Source: Capillimicrobium parvum
Lineage (GTDB): Bacteria; Actinomycetota; Thermoleophilia; Solirubrobacterales; Solirubrobacteraceae
Assembly (NCBI RefSeq): GCF_021172045.1
Contig: NZ_CP087164.1
Location: 4,650,001-4,714,000 of the forward strand
Reading direction: 5' to 3'
Length of the DNA stretch: 64,000 nt
The notes beneath the pieces were generated by a model. The model searched no databases, had not been told where the DNA came from, and was given only the letters and a program-made list of their open reading frames with translations. Below are positions 1 through 9,613 of the stretch, one piece after another (position 1 is the stretch's first letter; every line of letters begins with the position of its first letter). Made by a program: the position numbers and the translations under genes.

Positions 1-80
1 CCAACCAGCAGCTGCTCGTCCCGGCGTCCACGGTGTCGCCGAACCTGGCCGACGGTCCGGTCATGCAGCCGGTGGGCTGA
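1..80 (+). CDS. C-terminal end of an unidentified protein (cut by window edge)
   Basis: The frame beginning at base 3 is open from the window edge and ends in TGA at 78-80, giving the last 25 residues (NQQLLVPASTVSPNLADGPV, then MQPVG). The start lies outside the window. No domain can be recognised in so short a piece. It is followed by about 160 bases (81-241) in which I see no gene. Confidence 0.5.
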   Translation, partial: NQQLLVPASTVSPNLADGPVMQPVG

Positions 81-241
81 GCCGCTGGACCGGCGTACGG
101 CTCTGCGGCCATGGTGGCGCGCGGCGCCGGGGGGGCGCGCGGGTCAGCGCGAACCAGTGAACGGAGAGCCCCTGCGCGAGCGTGGCCGGCAGGGTGTCTG
201 CGGCTGAGCGGCACGGACGGCGCCCGGGGCACGCGGGGCGC

Positions 242-709
242 TCACAGCGCGGCCCGGAGCTGCGGGGCCGCGTCGGCCAGCGAAGCGGCGGAGACGCGCT
301 CGTCGCAGACGGCGCGCCCGCCGCTGCGCTCGACGGCCTGCTCGAGGGCGGGCGCCTCGTCACCGGAGAGCAGCACCGCGAGGATCGCGTCGCCGGGCGC
401 CAGCCCCGCGCCGGCCACCTCGACGAGGTCGGCGCTCGCGGCCAGCGTGCGCCTGGTGGCCGCCGCGCGGCGGCCCGGATCGAGCCGGAAGTCGAGCAGC
501 GCCGATATCGTCCCGCCGGCGCGTCCGGTCGCCAGGTCGACGGCGTGGAGCTCGCCGTCCGGCTCGCGCAGGACGAACAGCGCGTCGAGCAGGGCGGCGC
601 CCCCGGCGAGCTCCATGCGCTCCAGCGCGCCGATGAGGCCGCCGTCGAATGCGCCCCCGCCGGAGAACCGGTACACCCGCAGCCGGCCGTCCGCGCCCAT
701 CGTCCTCAC
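242..709 (-). CDS. Conserved hypothetical protein, DUF1269/DUF6325-like
   Basis: A 155-residue soluble protein of unknown function. It has a Gly-rich stretch early on (SGGGAFDGGLIGAL), a segment reading LDALFVLREPDGELHAVDL, a possible short amphipathic region around residues 65-90 and a compact second half. The pattern recalls small actinobacterial DUF1269/DUF6325-type proteins, but I base this only on general resemblance. The GTG start overlaps the TGA of the upstream remnant (GTGA), so it was once translationally coupled to the transporter that is now broken. Confidence 0.6.
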   Translation of the reverse strand: MRTMGADGRLRVYRFSGGGAFDGGLIGALERMELAGGAALLDALFVLREPDGELHAVDLATGRAGGTISALLDFRLDPGRRAAATRRTLAASADLVEVAGAGLAPGDAILAVLLSGDEAPALEQAVERSGGRAVCDERVSAASLADAAPQLRAAL

Positions 710-955
710 CCGCCTTCCCGAACGTCCTCGACGAGGACCGCCGCCGCCGCGCGCTCGGCGCGGCCGCCGGTCGCCCCCGCGCAGGGTGCGAGCGGCGCCG
801 AGAGGATCAGCCCGTTCATGCCGAACAGGCCGCCCGCGGCGATGGTGACGGTGAAGACCACAAGGGGTTGAGGCTCAGGTCGCGCCGTAGGTGACCGGCG
901 CGACGATCTGCTGCAGCGGCCCGTTGGCCATGAAGACCAGAGCGCCGAACCGGTC
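706..955 (-). pseudogene. Frameshifted remnant of an AI-2E family (PerM-type) transporter C-terminus
   Basis: Reading leftwards from about 955, one frame gives FGALVFMANGPLQQIVAP followed by VTYGAT and then TGA; a second frame gives LSLNP; a third gives PLVVFTVTIAAGGLFGMNG followed by LILSAPL and runs to a TGA at 706-708. Joined, these match the usual AI-2E transporter C-terminus (conserved xLxLHPLVVL, then GGxLFGxxGxxLAxPL). At least two frame changes within about 15 bases and a stop just upstream of the match show the gene is broken, or that the assembly has indels here. No N-terminal membrane segments are visible further right. Confidence 0.6.
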
Positions 956-1077
956 ATGGCCTCAGGCTGGTCCGTCGCGGGTCGGGAAGCATCACCCAGA
1001 CCGGGTGAATCGCCGAGATCGCCGCATTTCATCAGCGCCAGGCGTGCGCGGTCCAGCGGGTGACGCCGCGCTGACGT

Positions 1078-1740
1078 TCAGGACGCGCGCCGGACCGCCA
1101 CGGTGCGGTCGACCTCGGCGGCGATCGACCACCCGGCGGCCGGATCGGCGGGACCGCGCAGCAGGCGGTCGACCACGGCGGTCGGGCCGGGCAGGCCGCG
1201 CCCCTCGGGGCGACCCTCGCGCGCGTCGTGGAACAGCACGTGGCCGCCCGGGGCGACGAGGTCGTGCCAGTCGTCCCAGTCGCGCTGGACGCCCGCCTCG
1301 GCGTGGTCGCCGTCGATGAAGAGCAGGCCGATCGGCCCGGCGCTCCAGCGCGGCGCGACGTCGTGGCTGAAGGCGACATGCCAGACGACGCGCGGGCCGT
1401 CGTGGCGGGCGGCACGGGCGACGACACGGCGGCTCGCGCGCTCGGTGGCGCCCCAGCCGCTCGGCAGCGCCGACGCGTGGTGGCCGAAGGGGTCGATGAG
1501 GTGCAGCTCCTGGCCCGGGCCCATCACCTGGGCGAGCGCGACGGCCGAGCTGCCCTCGTAGACGCCGATCTCGACGACCCGGCCCGCATCGCGGCCCAGG
1601 CGCTGCAGCAGCTCGCGCTCGGCGTCGGAGTGCATCGTGCGGGGCGGGATGAGCCCCGCGCCCACGGCGACGGCGCGCAGGCGCGGGTCGTCGCGCAGGC
1701 GATCGGGAGCGAGGCGGCGCAGGGCCTGGGGCAGCGGCAT
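1078..1740 (-). CDS. Class I SAM-dependent methyltransferase (Methyltransf_24 type)
   Basis: 220 residues. The SAM-binding loop is VVEIGVYEGSSAVALA (about residues 55-70), the acidic second-strand residue is in LHLIDPFG, and a metal/substrate motif LLFIDGDHAEAGVQRDWDDW lies near residue 145, followed by VAPGGHVLFHD. This order is that of the Methyltransf_24 family, which includes O-methyltransferases and glycan-associated enzymes. The substrate cannot be told. ATG start; transcribed in the same direction as the glycosidase-like gene 60 bases upstream, so possibly co-transcribed and linked to surface glycan work. Confidence 0.8.
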   Translation of the reverse strand: MPLPQALRRLAPDRLRDDPRLRAVAVGAGLIPPRTMHSDAERELLQRLGRDAGRVVEIGVYEGSSAVALAQVMGPGQELHLIDPFGHHASALPSGWGATERASRRVVARAARHDGPRVVWHVAFSHDVAPRWSAGPIGLLFIDGDHAEAGVQRDWDDWHDLVAPGGHVLFHDAREGRPEGRGLPGPTAVVDRLLRGPADPAAGWSIAAEVDRTVAVRRAS

Positions 1741-1799
1741 CGGGCGGGGACGCTACCGCCCGCCGCCGCCCGCCCGGTCCGGCGCCGCCGGGCGCCGCG

Positions 1800-3095
1800 C
1801 TACTGCTGCCCCGCGCACGCCGCGGCCGGATCGCCGAGCCCGCCGGTCGCCAGCGCGCGCCACGCGCCGTACGCCGGCTCGAGCCGCGTCAGCCGCGGGT
1901 TGGCGAGCCCGACCCGGAACGCCGTGTCCTCGCGGAACGTGTACTGAAACGCGACGTCGACGCGCGGATCGTCGGACCACACCGCCAGCGCGCGGGCCAT
2001 CGCCTCGCAGCCGTCGCGCCCGTCCTGCGACGACGCGCCCGTCTCGGTGATCCACACCGGCAGCGGCCCGCCCGGGCACGCATGGGCGTCGAGAGCGTCG
2101 GTCACGCCGCGCAGGATCCGCGGCGCCCCCGGCTGGGCGGCGGGATCGGCCGCATCGGCGGCCAGCTCGCCGGCCACCTTCGCATACGCGTGCTGGGCCC
2201 AGACGCCGGCGCCGCACACCACATCGTCGGGCAGCGCGCGGGCGAACTCCGCCGAGCCGACCGCGTTGGCCCGCGGTGCGTCGAACCCCGCGACCTCGCC
2301 GAGGACGATGCGCTGGTCGCCGGGCGCCGCGTCGAGCTCGGCCCGCGCCGCACGCACGAGCTCGGCGTAGCGGTCGGGCGACTGCGGCGCCCGGTCGGCG
2401 TCACAGGCCGCGCGCTGCGGCCCGAAGAACAGCGGGTGGTTCGGCTCGTTCCACGGCGACCACCACGGCAGCGCGATCCGCTCGCCGGCGCCCAGCTCGA
2501 GCAGCGACCGGATCAGCACGCGGTAGGCCTCGAGATCGGCGGGCATCCGCGCCGCGGCGCCCGCGCGCTCGGACTCGCAGCCCGCGGGCGGGCTCGCCGC
2601 CCAGTCCGGTGTGCCGAGGATCACGATGACGGGCACCATCTGCGCGGCGGCCGCCGCACGCAGCTCGTCCGCGATCCCGCTGAACGCCGCGCACGGCGGG
2701 ATGCCGCGCAGGCAGCCGTCGGCGGGCTGGGACCAGTCGGGGCCCTGGCTCGGCGTAGGCTGGACGCGCCGCCAGTCGACGAGGATCCGCAGGTAGCGCG
2801 GCTGCAGCGCCTGCAGGCGGTCGCGCCACGGCGTGAACGCGCCGGGCTGCGGGCCGGGCGCGACGAGGTGCGGGTTGGCCTCGGTGATGCCGGCGTTCAA
2901 CGGCGCCGCCGGGACGGGCGGCGGCTCGGGCGGAGCCGGCGGCGGCGTCGGCGTGGTCGGGGACGCGGTGGTCGCCGTCGTGGTGACGGGCGCCGGCGGC
3001 TCCTCGCCGCCGGAGAGGACGACGATCAGGACGACGACGAGCGCGGCCGCGAGCGCAGCGCCCGCGCCCAGCGCGATCCGCCGTCGGTCAGACAG
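1800..3095 (-). CDS. Membrane-anchored glycoside hydrolase-like TIM-barrel protein
   Basis: A cellulase-type (GH5/GH39-like) barrel: WSPWNEPNHP holds the likely acid/base Glu and VWITETGASS the likely nucleophile Glu. From the TTG at 2900 the protein has 366 residues, but the frame stays open upstream and encodes a clear signal anchor (RRRIALGAGAALAAALVVVL) then a Thr/Pro-rich linker, so I place the start at CTG 3095, giving 431 residues and a short overlap with the A-type carrier's stop. No ATG, GTG or TTG is available between the upstream in-frame stop and 2900. Predicted to act outside the cell, tethered to the membrane. Substrate unknown. Confidence 0.65.
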   Translation of the reverse strand: MSDRRRIALGAGAALAAALVVVLIVVLSGGEEPPAPVTTTATTASPTTPTPPPAPPEPPPVPAAPLNAGITEANPHLVAPGPQPGAFTPWRDRLQALQPRYLRILVDWRRVQPTPSQGPDWSQPADGCLRGIPPCAAFSGIADELRAAAAAQMVPVIVILGTPDWAASPPAGCESERAGAAARMPADLEAYRVLIRSLLELGAGERIALPWWSPWNEPNHPLFFGPQRAACDADRAPQSPDRYAELVRAARAELDAAPGDQRIVLGEVAGFDAPRANAVGSAEFARALPDDVVCGAGVWAQHAYAKVAGELAADAADPAAQPGAPRILRGVTDALDAHACPGGPLPVWITETGASSQDGRDGCEAMARALAVWSDDPRVDVAFQYTFREDTAFRVGLANPRLTRLEPAYGAWRALATGGLGDPAAACAGQQ

Positions 3096-3441
3096 CGCTC
3101 ACGTGCTCGTCCTCCGCGACGCGGAAGGACGAGCCGCAGCCGCAGGCGGCGACGACGTTGGGGTTGTTGACCTGGAAGCCGGCGCCCTGCAGCGAGTCGA
3201 CGTAGTCGATGATCGAGCCGGCGACGTAGGGCAGCGACTGCGTGTCGCACAGGAGCTTGAGCCCGTGGTCCTCGAAGACCGTGTCGTCGTCGCGCTGCTC
3301 GTCGAACGCCAGGTTGTACTGAAAGCCCGAGCAGCCACCGCCGCGCACGCCCACCCGAAGGCCGGCGGTCTGCACGTCGGCGTTCTGGCCGGCGAGGAAC
3401 TCCCGCACCTTCTCGGCGCCCTTGTCGGTGATGGTGATCAT
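3088..3441 (-). CDS. erpA: A-type iron-sulfur carrier (IscA/ErpA/HesB family)
   Basis: 117 residues from the ATG at 3441; an upstream purine-rich AGGAAGG supports this start over a longer frame. The three cluster ligands are present: Cys37 in GGGCSGFQY and Cys100/Cys102 in ACGCGSSF. The family accepts [4Fe-4S] or [2Fe-2S] clusters and hands them to apoproteins in the cytoplasm. It is divergent from bolA and the CGFS glutaredoxin across 65 bases, forming an iron-sulfur handling module. The name erpA is a family-level choice; iscA is possible. Confidence 0.9.
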   Translation of the reverse strand: MITITDKGAEKVREFLAGQNADVQTAGLRVGVRGGGCSGFQYNLAFDEQRDDDTVFEDHGLKLLCDTQSLPYVAGSIIDYVDSLQGAGFQVNNPNVVAACGCGSSFRVAEDEHVSAV

Positions 3442-3506
3442 GATCAGTCGTGCCTTCCTGTGGTGACGCTTCACAAAGGATAGCGACCTGTACCCTCTGA
3501 ACTGCG

Positions 3507-3734
3507 ATGCCCACCGTCGAAGAGATCAAAGAGCGTATCGAGGCCGCGATCCCCGGCGCCCGCGCCGAGGTCGAGGACTGGACGGGCGGCGGCGACCACT
3601 TCCGCGCCGTCGTTCGCTCGCCCGCGTTCGCGGGCAGGACGCGCGTCCAGCAGCACCAGATGGTGTATGCCGTGTTCGGCTCGGAGATCGGTGGGTCCAT
3701 CCATGCCCTGTCGCTGAAGACCGAGGAGACCTGA
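3507..3734 (+). CDS. bolA: BolA family protein
   Basis: 75 residues, the normal size of a BolA domain. It shows the family core: VEDWTGGGDHFRAVV followed by a Arg/Gln/His segment (TRVQQHQMVYAVFG) and a C-terminal IHALSLKTEE. BolA proteins bind monothiol glutaredoxins and share a [2Fe-2S] cluster through a conserved His. The partner gene follows with a TGATG overlap, which strongly supports a BolA-Grx complex. Confidence 0.92.
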   Translation: MPTVEEIKERIEAAIPGARAEVEDWTGGGDHFRAVVRSPAFAGRTRVQQHQMVYAVFGSEIGGSIHALSLKTEET

Positions 3735-4132
3735 TGTCCGAGAACCCGCTGCGCGACGCCATCCAGGAAGCCATCTCCGAGAACCAGATCATCCTCTTCA
3801 TGAAGGGCACCCCCGAAGCCCCGGCGTGCGGCTTCAGCGCTCGCTCCGCCGCCGCGCTGCAGGCCCTCAACGCGCCGTTCGCGGCCGTCGACATCCTGCC
3901 CGACCCGGCGATCCGCCAGGAGCTGTCGGCGATCTCGGGCTGGCCCACCATCCCGCAGCTGTTCGTCGAGGGCGAGCTCGTCGGCGGCTCGGACATCATC
4001 ATGGAGCTCTACGAGTCCGGCGAGCTGGCCGAGACGCTCGGCCTCGAGGCCCCCGCGGACGTTCCGGCCGAGCCGACCGAGGCCGCGACCGCCTCGGCGC
4101 CGCCCCTCTCGATCGAGAACCGCCTGGGCTGA
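3734..4132 (+). CDS. grxD: Monothiol glutaredoxin, CGFS type (Grx4/Grx5 family)
   Basis: 132 residues. The active-site CGFS is at residues 32-35 after MKGTPEAPA, and the glutathione-binding WPTIPQLFV and GGSDIIMELYESGEL motifs are intact. CGFS glutaredoxins carry a glutathione-ligated [2Fe-2S] cluster rather than acting as reductases. An extra Ala/Pro/Glu-rich tail of about 25 residues follows the domain. The start overlaps the bolA stop, so both are translated together. Confidence 0.93.
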   Translation: MSENPLRDAIQEAISENQIILFMKGTPEAPACGFSARSAAALQALNAPFAAVDILPDPAIRQELSAISGWPTIPQLFVEGELVGGSDIIMELYESGELAETLGLEAPADVPAEPTEAATASAPPLSIENRLG

Positions 4133-4133
4133 C

Positions 4134-6551
4134 ATGCCCGGCCGGGCCGGCGCGGTCGCGCTGGCCCTGACGGCCGCGCTGCTCGCCACCGCGCCCGCCG
4201 GCGCGGCAGCGGCGCGCTGCGCCCTGCGGCCCGTCCCGAGCTGGCGGTCGATCACCGGCGCCGCCCCGGGCCGGGCGCCGGCGACGGGCGAGCAGGTCGG
4301 CGCCTACCTGCAGGCGGTCGACGCCGCGAGCCCGCGTGTGGCCACCGGCGTCCTCGGCCGGTCGCCGCAGGGGCGTGCCCTTCCGTACGCGGTGATCGCC
4401 GAGCCGGGCACGCTCGCGCGGCTCGACCCGACCGCCGCGCGGCTGCGCGCCGTCCGCGACGGCACCGCCGCGGCGCGCACCGCGGCCGGGACGCCGCCGA
4501 TCGTCTGGCTCACCGCCGGGGTGCACGCCAACGAGCCGAGCGGCATCGACGCCGACATGGCCGTCGTCGCCGACCTCGCCGCAGGCCGGCTCTGCGGGCC
4601 GCTGCGCCGGCTCATCGTGGTCGTCGCCCCGCTGCAGAACCCTGACGGCCTGGCCGCGGGCACCCGCACGAACGCCGCCGGCTTCGACCTCAACCGCGAC
4701 TGGTTCGCCGCGACGCAGCCCGAGACGCGGGCGATGCTCGCGCTGCTGGCCCGCCTGCCGCCGACGGCGCTCGCCGACCAGCACGAGCAGGAGGGCTCGG
4801 CCTTCTTCTTCCCGCCGAACGCCGACCCCGTCCACCACGAGGTGCCCGCCCAGGTCCGGCGCACGATCGCCGGCCTGTACGCGCCTGCGCTGCGGCGCGC
4901 GTTCGACCGCGCCGGGCGCGAGCACGCGAGCTCGGGCACCTACGACCTCTTCTACATGGGCTACGCCGACACCGCCGCGACGACGCTGTTCGGCGCGGCC
5001 GGCATGACGTTCGAGCAGGGCGGGGCGGTGCCGTACGCCGAGCGCGTGGCCGGACACACGCTGGCCGCCGAGACCCTGCTGCGCGCGAGCGCCCGACATG
5101 CCGCGACGCTCGTCCGGCGCTGGAGCGCCGTGTGGCCGCAGGCCCGGGCCGAAGGCGCCCGCGGGGCACTGCAGCCCAACGCGCGCCCCGCAAGCGGCGG
5201 GCGCCCGCTCGAGCGGGTCCCGCCGGAGCCCGTGTACGCCTACCTCCTGCGCGCGGACGTCCACGGTGCGGACGCCGCCGCGCTCGCCGCCCGGCTCGGC
5301 GCCGCCGGGGTCCGGGTCGGCCGTCTCGCCCGCGCCACGCGCCTGCCGGCGTTCCATGCGTACGGCGCCTCCGCGGCCGGCGCGCGGACGCTGCCCGCGG
5401 GCACCTGGGTCGTCCCGCTCGCCCAGACCCGCAAGCACTGGGTCGAGGCCATGCTCGGCCAGGACGCCTATCCGCCCGTCGCGCGCTTCTACGACGTCTC
5501 GTCGTGGTCGAACCCGCTGCTCATGGGGCTCGCGGGCGGCTGGAGCGAACGGCCGTTGCCCGCCGGCTCCGTCACGTTCGCCCCCGCGCCGGCGCCGGTC
5601 CCGCCCCCGGACGCGCCCGCGTACGCGTTCGCCGGCGACAGCGCCGCCGCCCTCGGCCTCGCCGCCGACCTGCTCGCCACCGGCGCGACGGTCCTGCGCA
5701 CGCCGCGCTCCGGCGAGCTCGCCGCCACCGGCCCCCTGCCCGCCGACGTCCTCGCCCGCGCGGGCGCCCGCGGCGTCGCGCTGACCGCGGCCGGCGCCCC
5801 GCCGGCGAACGCCGTCGCCCTGCGGGTGCCGAAGGTCGCGCTGCTCGCCGACCTCGCGCCGGTCGTGCTCGGCCGCCCCGGCCTGGAGAACAGCACGGAG
5901 CACGAGCCGCATGCGTGGATGCGCTTCGTGCTGGCGCAGCGCCTCGGCCTCACCGCCGACGTGCTCGGCGACGCCGATCTCGCCGCGGGGCGGCTGCGCG
6001 ACGGCGGCTACACCGCGCTCGTCGTCGCCGGGACGCGGATTCCCGACGGCTCGCTCGGCGCCGCCGCGCTGGCCGAGGTCCGCGCGTTCGTGACGGCCGG
6101 GGGCACCTACGTCGGCGCCCGCCGCCCCGGGTTGGCCGCGGCCCGCGCCGCCGCGCTGACGACGGCCGCCGAGCGCTCCGCGCCCACGCTCGACGTGCCC
6201 GGCGCGACGTTCGCCGTCGCCGTCGACCGCGACGACCCCGTCGCATGGGGCAACGGGGGCACGCGCGGCTTCACGTTCGACGCGGGCGACCCGGTGCTCG
6301 AGGCCGGCGACGCCCACCCGGTGCTCCGCTTCGCGCGCGGCGGCGGGCTCGTCTCCGGCTACGCCCGCGACGCCGCCGTGCTCGGCGGGACGCCCGCCGT
6401 CCTCGACGCGACGCTCGGCGCCGGCCGGGTCGTCCTGTTCGCGGGCGACCCGAGCTTCCGCGCCTACGCCGAGGGCGCTCAGCGCCTGCTCGCCAACGCC
6501 CTCCTGGCGCCCCCCTTGCCGCCCGCCGCGGCCCGCACGCGCACGGGGTAG
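4134..6551 (+). CDS. Secreted zinc carboxypeptidase, M14 family, with long C-terminal region
   Basis: 805 residues with an N-terminal signal peptide (ALALTAALLATAPAGAAAA). The M14 zinc site is present: His131 and Glu134 in GVHANEPS, third ligand His217 in ADQHEQEG; NPDG, DLNRDW (substrate Arg) and the catalytic Glu294 in MTFEQGG are also seen. Beyond about residue 340 comes a C-terminal half resembling the extra domain of large secreted M14 peptidases. It begins one base after the glutaredoxin stop but has its own export signal. Its 3' end overlaps the convergent S55-like gene by 73 bases. Confidence 0.88.
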   Translation: MPGRAGAVALALTAALLATAPAGAAAARCALRPVPSWRSITGAAPGRAPATGEQVGAYLQAVDAASPRVATGVLGRSPQGRALPYAVIAEPGTLARLDPTAARLRAVRDGTAAARTAAGTPPIVWLTAGVHANEPSGIDADMAVVADLAAGRLCGPLRRLIVVVAPLQNPDGLAAGTRTNAAGFDLNRDWFAATQPETRAMLALLARLPPTALADQHEQEGSAFFFPPNADPVHHEVPAQVRRTIAGLYAPALRRAFDRAGREHASSGTYDLFYMGYADTAATTLFGAAGMTFEQGGAVPYAERVAGHTLAAETLLRASARHAATLVRRWSAVWPQARAEGARGALQPNARPASGGRPLERVPPEPVYAYLLRADVHGADAAALAARLGAAGVRVGRLARATRLPAFHAYGASAAGARTLPAGTWVVPLAQTRKHWVEAMLGQDAYPPVARFYDVSSWSNPLLMGLAGGWSERPLPAGSVTFAPAPAPVPPPDAPAYAFAGDSAAALGLAADLLATGATVLRTPRSGELAATGPLPADVLARAGARGVALTAAGAPPANAVALRVPKVALLADLAPVVLGRPGLENSTEHEPHAWMRFVLAQRLGLTADVLGDADLAAGRLRDGGYTALVVAGTRIPDGSLGAAALAEVRAFVTAGGTYVGARRPGLAAARAAALTTAAERSAPTLDVPGATFAVAVDRDDPVAWGNGGTRGFTFDAGDPVLEAGDAHPVLRFARGGGLVSGYARDAAVLGGTPAVLDATLGAGRVVLFAGDPSFRAYAEGAQRLLANALLAPPLPPAAARTRTG

Positions 6552-8221
6552 CTCGCGCTGCCGCTGATGCGCACGTCCGCGTCGCGGAAGAGCCGGCGGC
6601 CGGGCACGGGCTGCTCCGAGCCCGCGGGCCGCAGCCCGGAGTAGACGCCGTCCCAGCGCCCGATGCGGCTGATCTGGCGCGCCAGCCCGGCGAAGGTGGC
6701 CGGGGACGGCCGCGGCGTGTCGTCCGCCGCCACGGTGAGCACCGCGGCGTCCTCGATCGCGCCGTCGGCGGGGGTCCCGGAGACCCCGAGGTCGTAGCGC
6801 CCGCGCTCGGTGGAGCGCGGCACGCGCAGCGTGACCTGGCGCTCGAAGCGCGCCCCGCGGTAGCGCTGCAGCTGCAGCGTCAGGCGCGCGGACCGACCCG
6901 GGCGGACGACGCGCGGGCCGCGCACGCCGACGATGAACGCCTGCTCCAGCCCGGCGGCCACCTTCAGGTCGGCGTCGACGGACACGACGTGCGGCGCCTG
7001 CGCAGTGAACGCGTCGATGGCGGCGATCGCGTCGGCGAGGTCGATGGCGTACGGGCCGCCGGGGCTCGCGCCCCCGCCGAGATCGCCGACGTAGCGGTTG
7101 CAGAAGCCGGTCGGCTGCGAGAGCTCGCGCAGCCGGAACCGCACGCACATCTCGGCGCTCTGGCGCACCGGCGAGCCGTCGAGCGCGGCGAACCCGGCCT
7201 GCGCGACGGCCAACGGCGCGACCAGGGCCAGCGGCGACGCGCCGGACGGCAGCCCGACCTCGGTCTCGTCGGCGACCTGGACGTTGGACTCGCGCGCCGC
7301 GCCCCCGGCCTCGTTGCGGGCGAGCACGTGCACCGCGGTCTGCGGCGGCGGCGCGCCGATGAGCCCGGTGACGCCGAAGCGCCCGTCGAAGGTGATCGAG
7401 CCGAGGTCGTGCCCGGGCGCGGCGAGCTTCGTCGACGTGGCGCCCTCGATCCCGATCGGGTTGTCGATGACCGTGTACACCCACGCGTCCTGCAGCAGCA
7501 GCGAGCGCCGGCCGGTCGCGTCGAACGGATGCCCGAGCGCCCAGACCCGTGGGCCGTCGACGTACGTCACGGTGCCGACCGCTCCGGCCGCGAGGTCGCC
7601 GGAGGCCAGGCCGACGGCCATGGAGGCGCCGGGGACCAGCGGCTGGACGGGGAAGTCGCTGCCGACCGGGCCGGTCGGCACGGCCTGGAGCACGAGGCCC
7701 GCCTTCGCCGCCCGGCGGGCGAACGGGGCGAGGACCGCCGCATCGACGCCCCGGACGGCGATGGGCGTGGCGAGCGGGCGCACGGTCCCGCGCAGCGCGC
7801 GCGGCAGGGCGTGGCGCGCCGCCGGCGGGTCGGGCACAGGCGTGCCGAGCAGCGACTCGATCGGCGTGGCCAGCGCCACCTTGTTGCCGTAGTCGCCGGT
7901 GCCGAACGCGATCGCTCCCGCGATCCGGCCGCCGCAGATCACCGGGGCGCCCGAGAACCCGGAGGCGATCCCGGCGGGCTCCGCCGCGCCGCCGGAGGCG
8001 CGCACCAGGATGAGCGGGTCGCCGGCCACGGCATCGCCCGCGACGACGTCGATGACCTCCACGTCGAACGACGCGATGTCGACGCCGCGCACGACGGTCA
8101 GGCCGGTGCAGCGCAGGCCGCCGTGGACCTCGCCGAGCGGCATGATTGGGTCGGCCGCGACCGCCGTGCCGGTCGCGACGGCGAAGGCGGCCGCCGTGAT
8201 GGCGAGCAGGCGGAGGAGCAC
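6479..8221 (-). CDS. Secreted SpoIVB-like serine peptidase (S55 family)
   Basis: 580 residues, GTG start, signal peptide over residues 1-22 (LLAITAAAFAVATGTAVA). The N-terminal domain has MPLGEVHGGLRCTGLTVVRG, where SpoIVB proteins read GMxGxGYTV, and the nucleophile-type loop GIASGFSGAPVI near residue 90 followed by GRIAGAIAFG. In Firmicutes SpoIVB triggers sigma-K activation; in this non-endospore lineage the role is unknown. The C-terminal half (from about residue 300) has no recognised domain. Transcribed convergently to the M14 peptidase with overlapping ends. Confidence 0.7.
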   Translation of the reverse strand: MLLRLLAITAAAFAVATGTAVAADPIMPLGEVHGGLRCTGLTVVRGVDIASFDVEVIDVVAGDAVAGDPLILVRASGGAAEPAGIASGFSGAPVICGGRIAGAIAFGTGDYGNKVALATPIESLLGTPVPDPPAARHALPRALRGTVRPLATPIAVRGVDAAVLAPFARRAAKAGLVLQAVPTGPVGSDFPVQPLVPGASMAVGLASGDLAAGAVGTVTYVDGPRVWALGHPFDATGRRSLLLQDAWVYTVIDNPIGIEGATSTKLAAPGHDLGSITFDGRFGVTGLIGAPPPQTAVHVLARNEAGGAARESNVQVADETEVGLPSGASPLALVAPLAVAQAGFAALDGSPVRQSAEMCVRFRLRELSQPTGFCNRYVGDLGGGASPGGPYAIDLADAIAAIDAFTAQAPHVVSVDADLKVAAGLEQAFIVGVRGPRVVRPGRSARLTLQLQRYRGARFERQVTLRVPRSTERGRYDLGVSGTPADGAIEDAAVLTVAADDTPRPSPATFAGLARQISRIGRWDGVYSGLRPAGSEQPVPGRRLFRDADVRISGSASYPVRVRAAAGGKGGARRALASRR

Positions 8222-8230
8222 GCGGCGAAC

Positions 8231-8499
8231 CTACCGGGGCGACGCGGGCTGCGCGGCGCTCGCCCGTCCGCGCAGGTGCTCGACGATCCGCCGCGAGTCG
8301 CAGATCGGCTCGCCGTCGATCACGAGCAGCGGCACGACGCGCTGCCCGGAGAGGCGCTCGATCTCGTCGCGCCCGGCCCGGCGCATCGGCACGCGGACCT
8401 CGTCGAACGCGACGCCGGTCCGCCGCAGCTCGCGCGCGACGCGCCCGCACGCGCAGAGGCGGTCCGTCGGCGCCGGGCAGCGGTACAGCGTCGCCGCGC

Positions 8500-8503
<4 letters not shown>
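8231..8503 (-). CDS. Glutaredoxin/GST N-terminal-like thioredoxin-fold protein
   Basis: 90 residues from a GTG start at 8503 that overlaps the upstream epimerase stop (GTGA). A thioredoxin-like fold is suggested by LYRCPAPTDRLCACGRVA, a cis-Pro loop VVPLLVIDGEPICDSRRIVEHL typical of glutathione S-transferase N-domains and glutaredoxins. The usual CPYC is not present; Cys residues occur as C-x7-C-x-C. Function unknown; probably co-expressed with the epimerase. Confidence 0.75.
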
Positions 8504-9561
<1,058 letters not shown>

Positions 9562-9613
9562 GGACCCGGACGATAAGGGCTCTCACCGGGATAGGCCCTA
9601 AGGTGGGGCGCGC

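Noticed and set aside
3999-8450. Very long open frame (over 1,400 codons) on the minus strand
   Set aside because: It is antisense to the M14 peptidase gene and lies mostly out of frame with the S55 gene; composition is Arg/Gly/Ala repeats, the usual artefact of GC-rich third positions.
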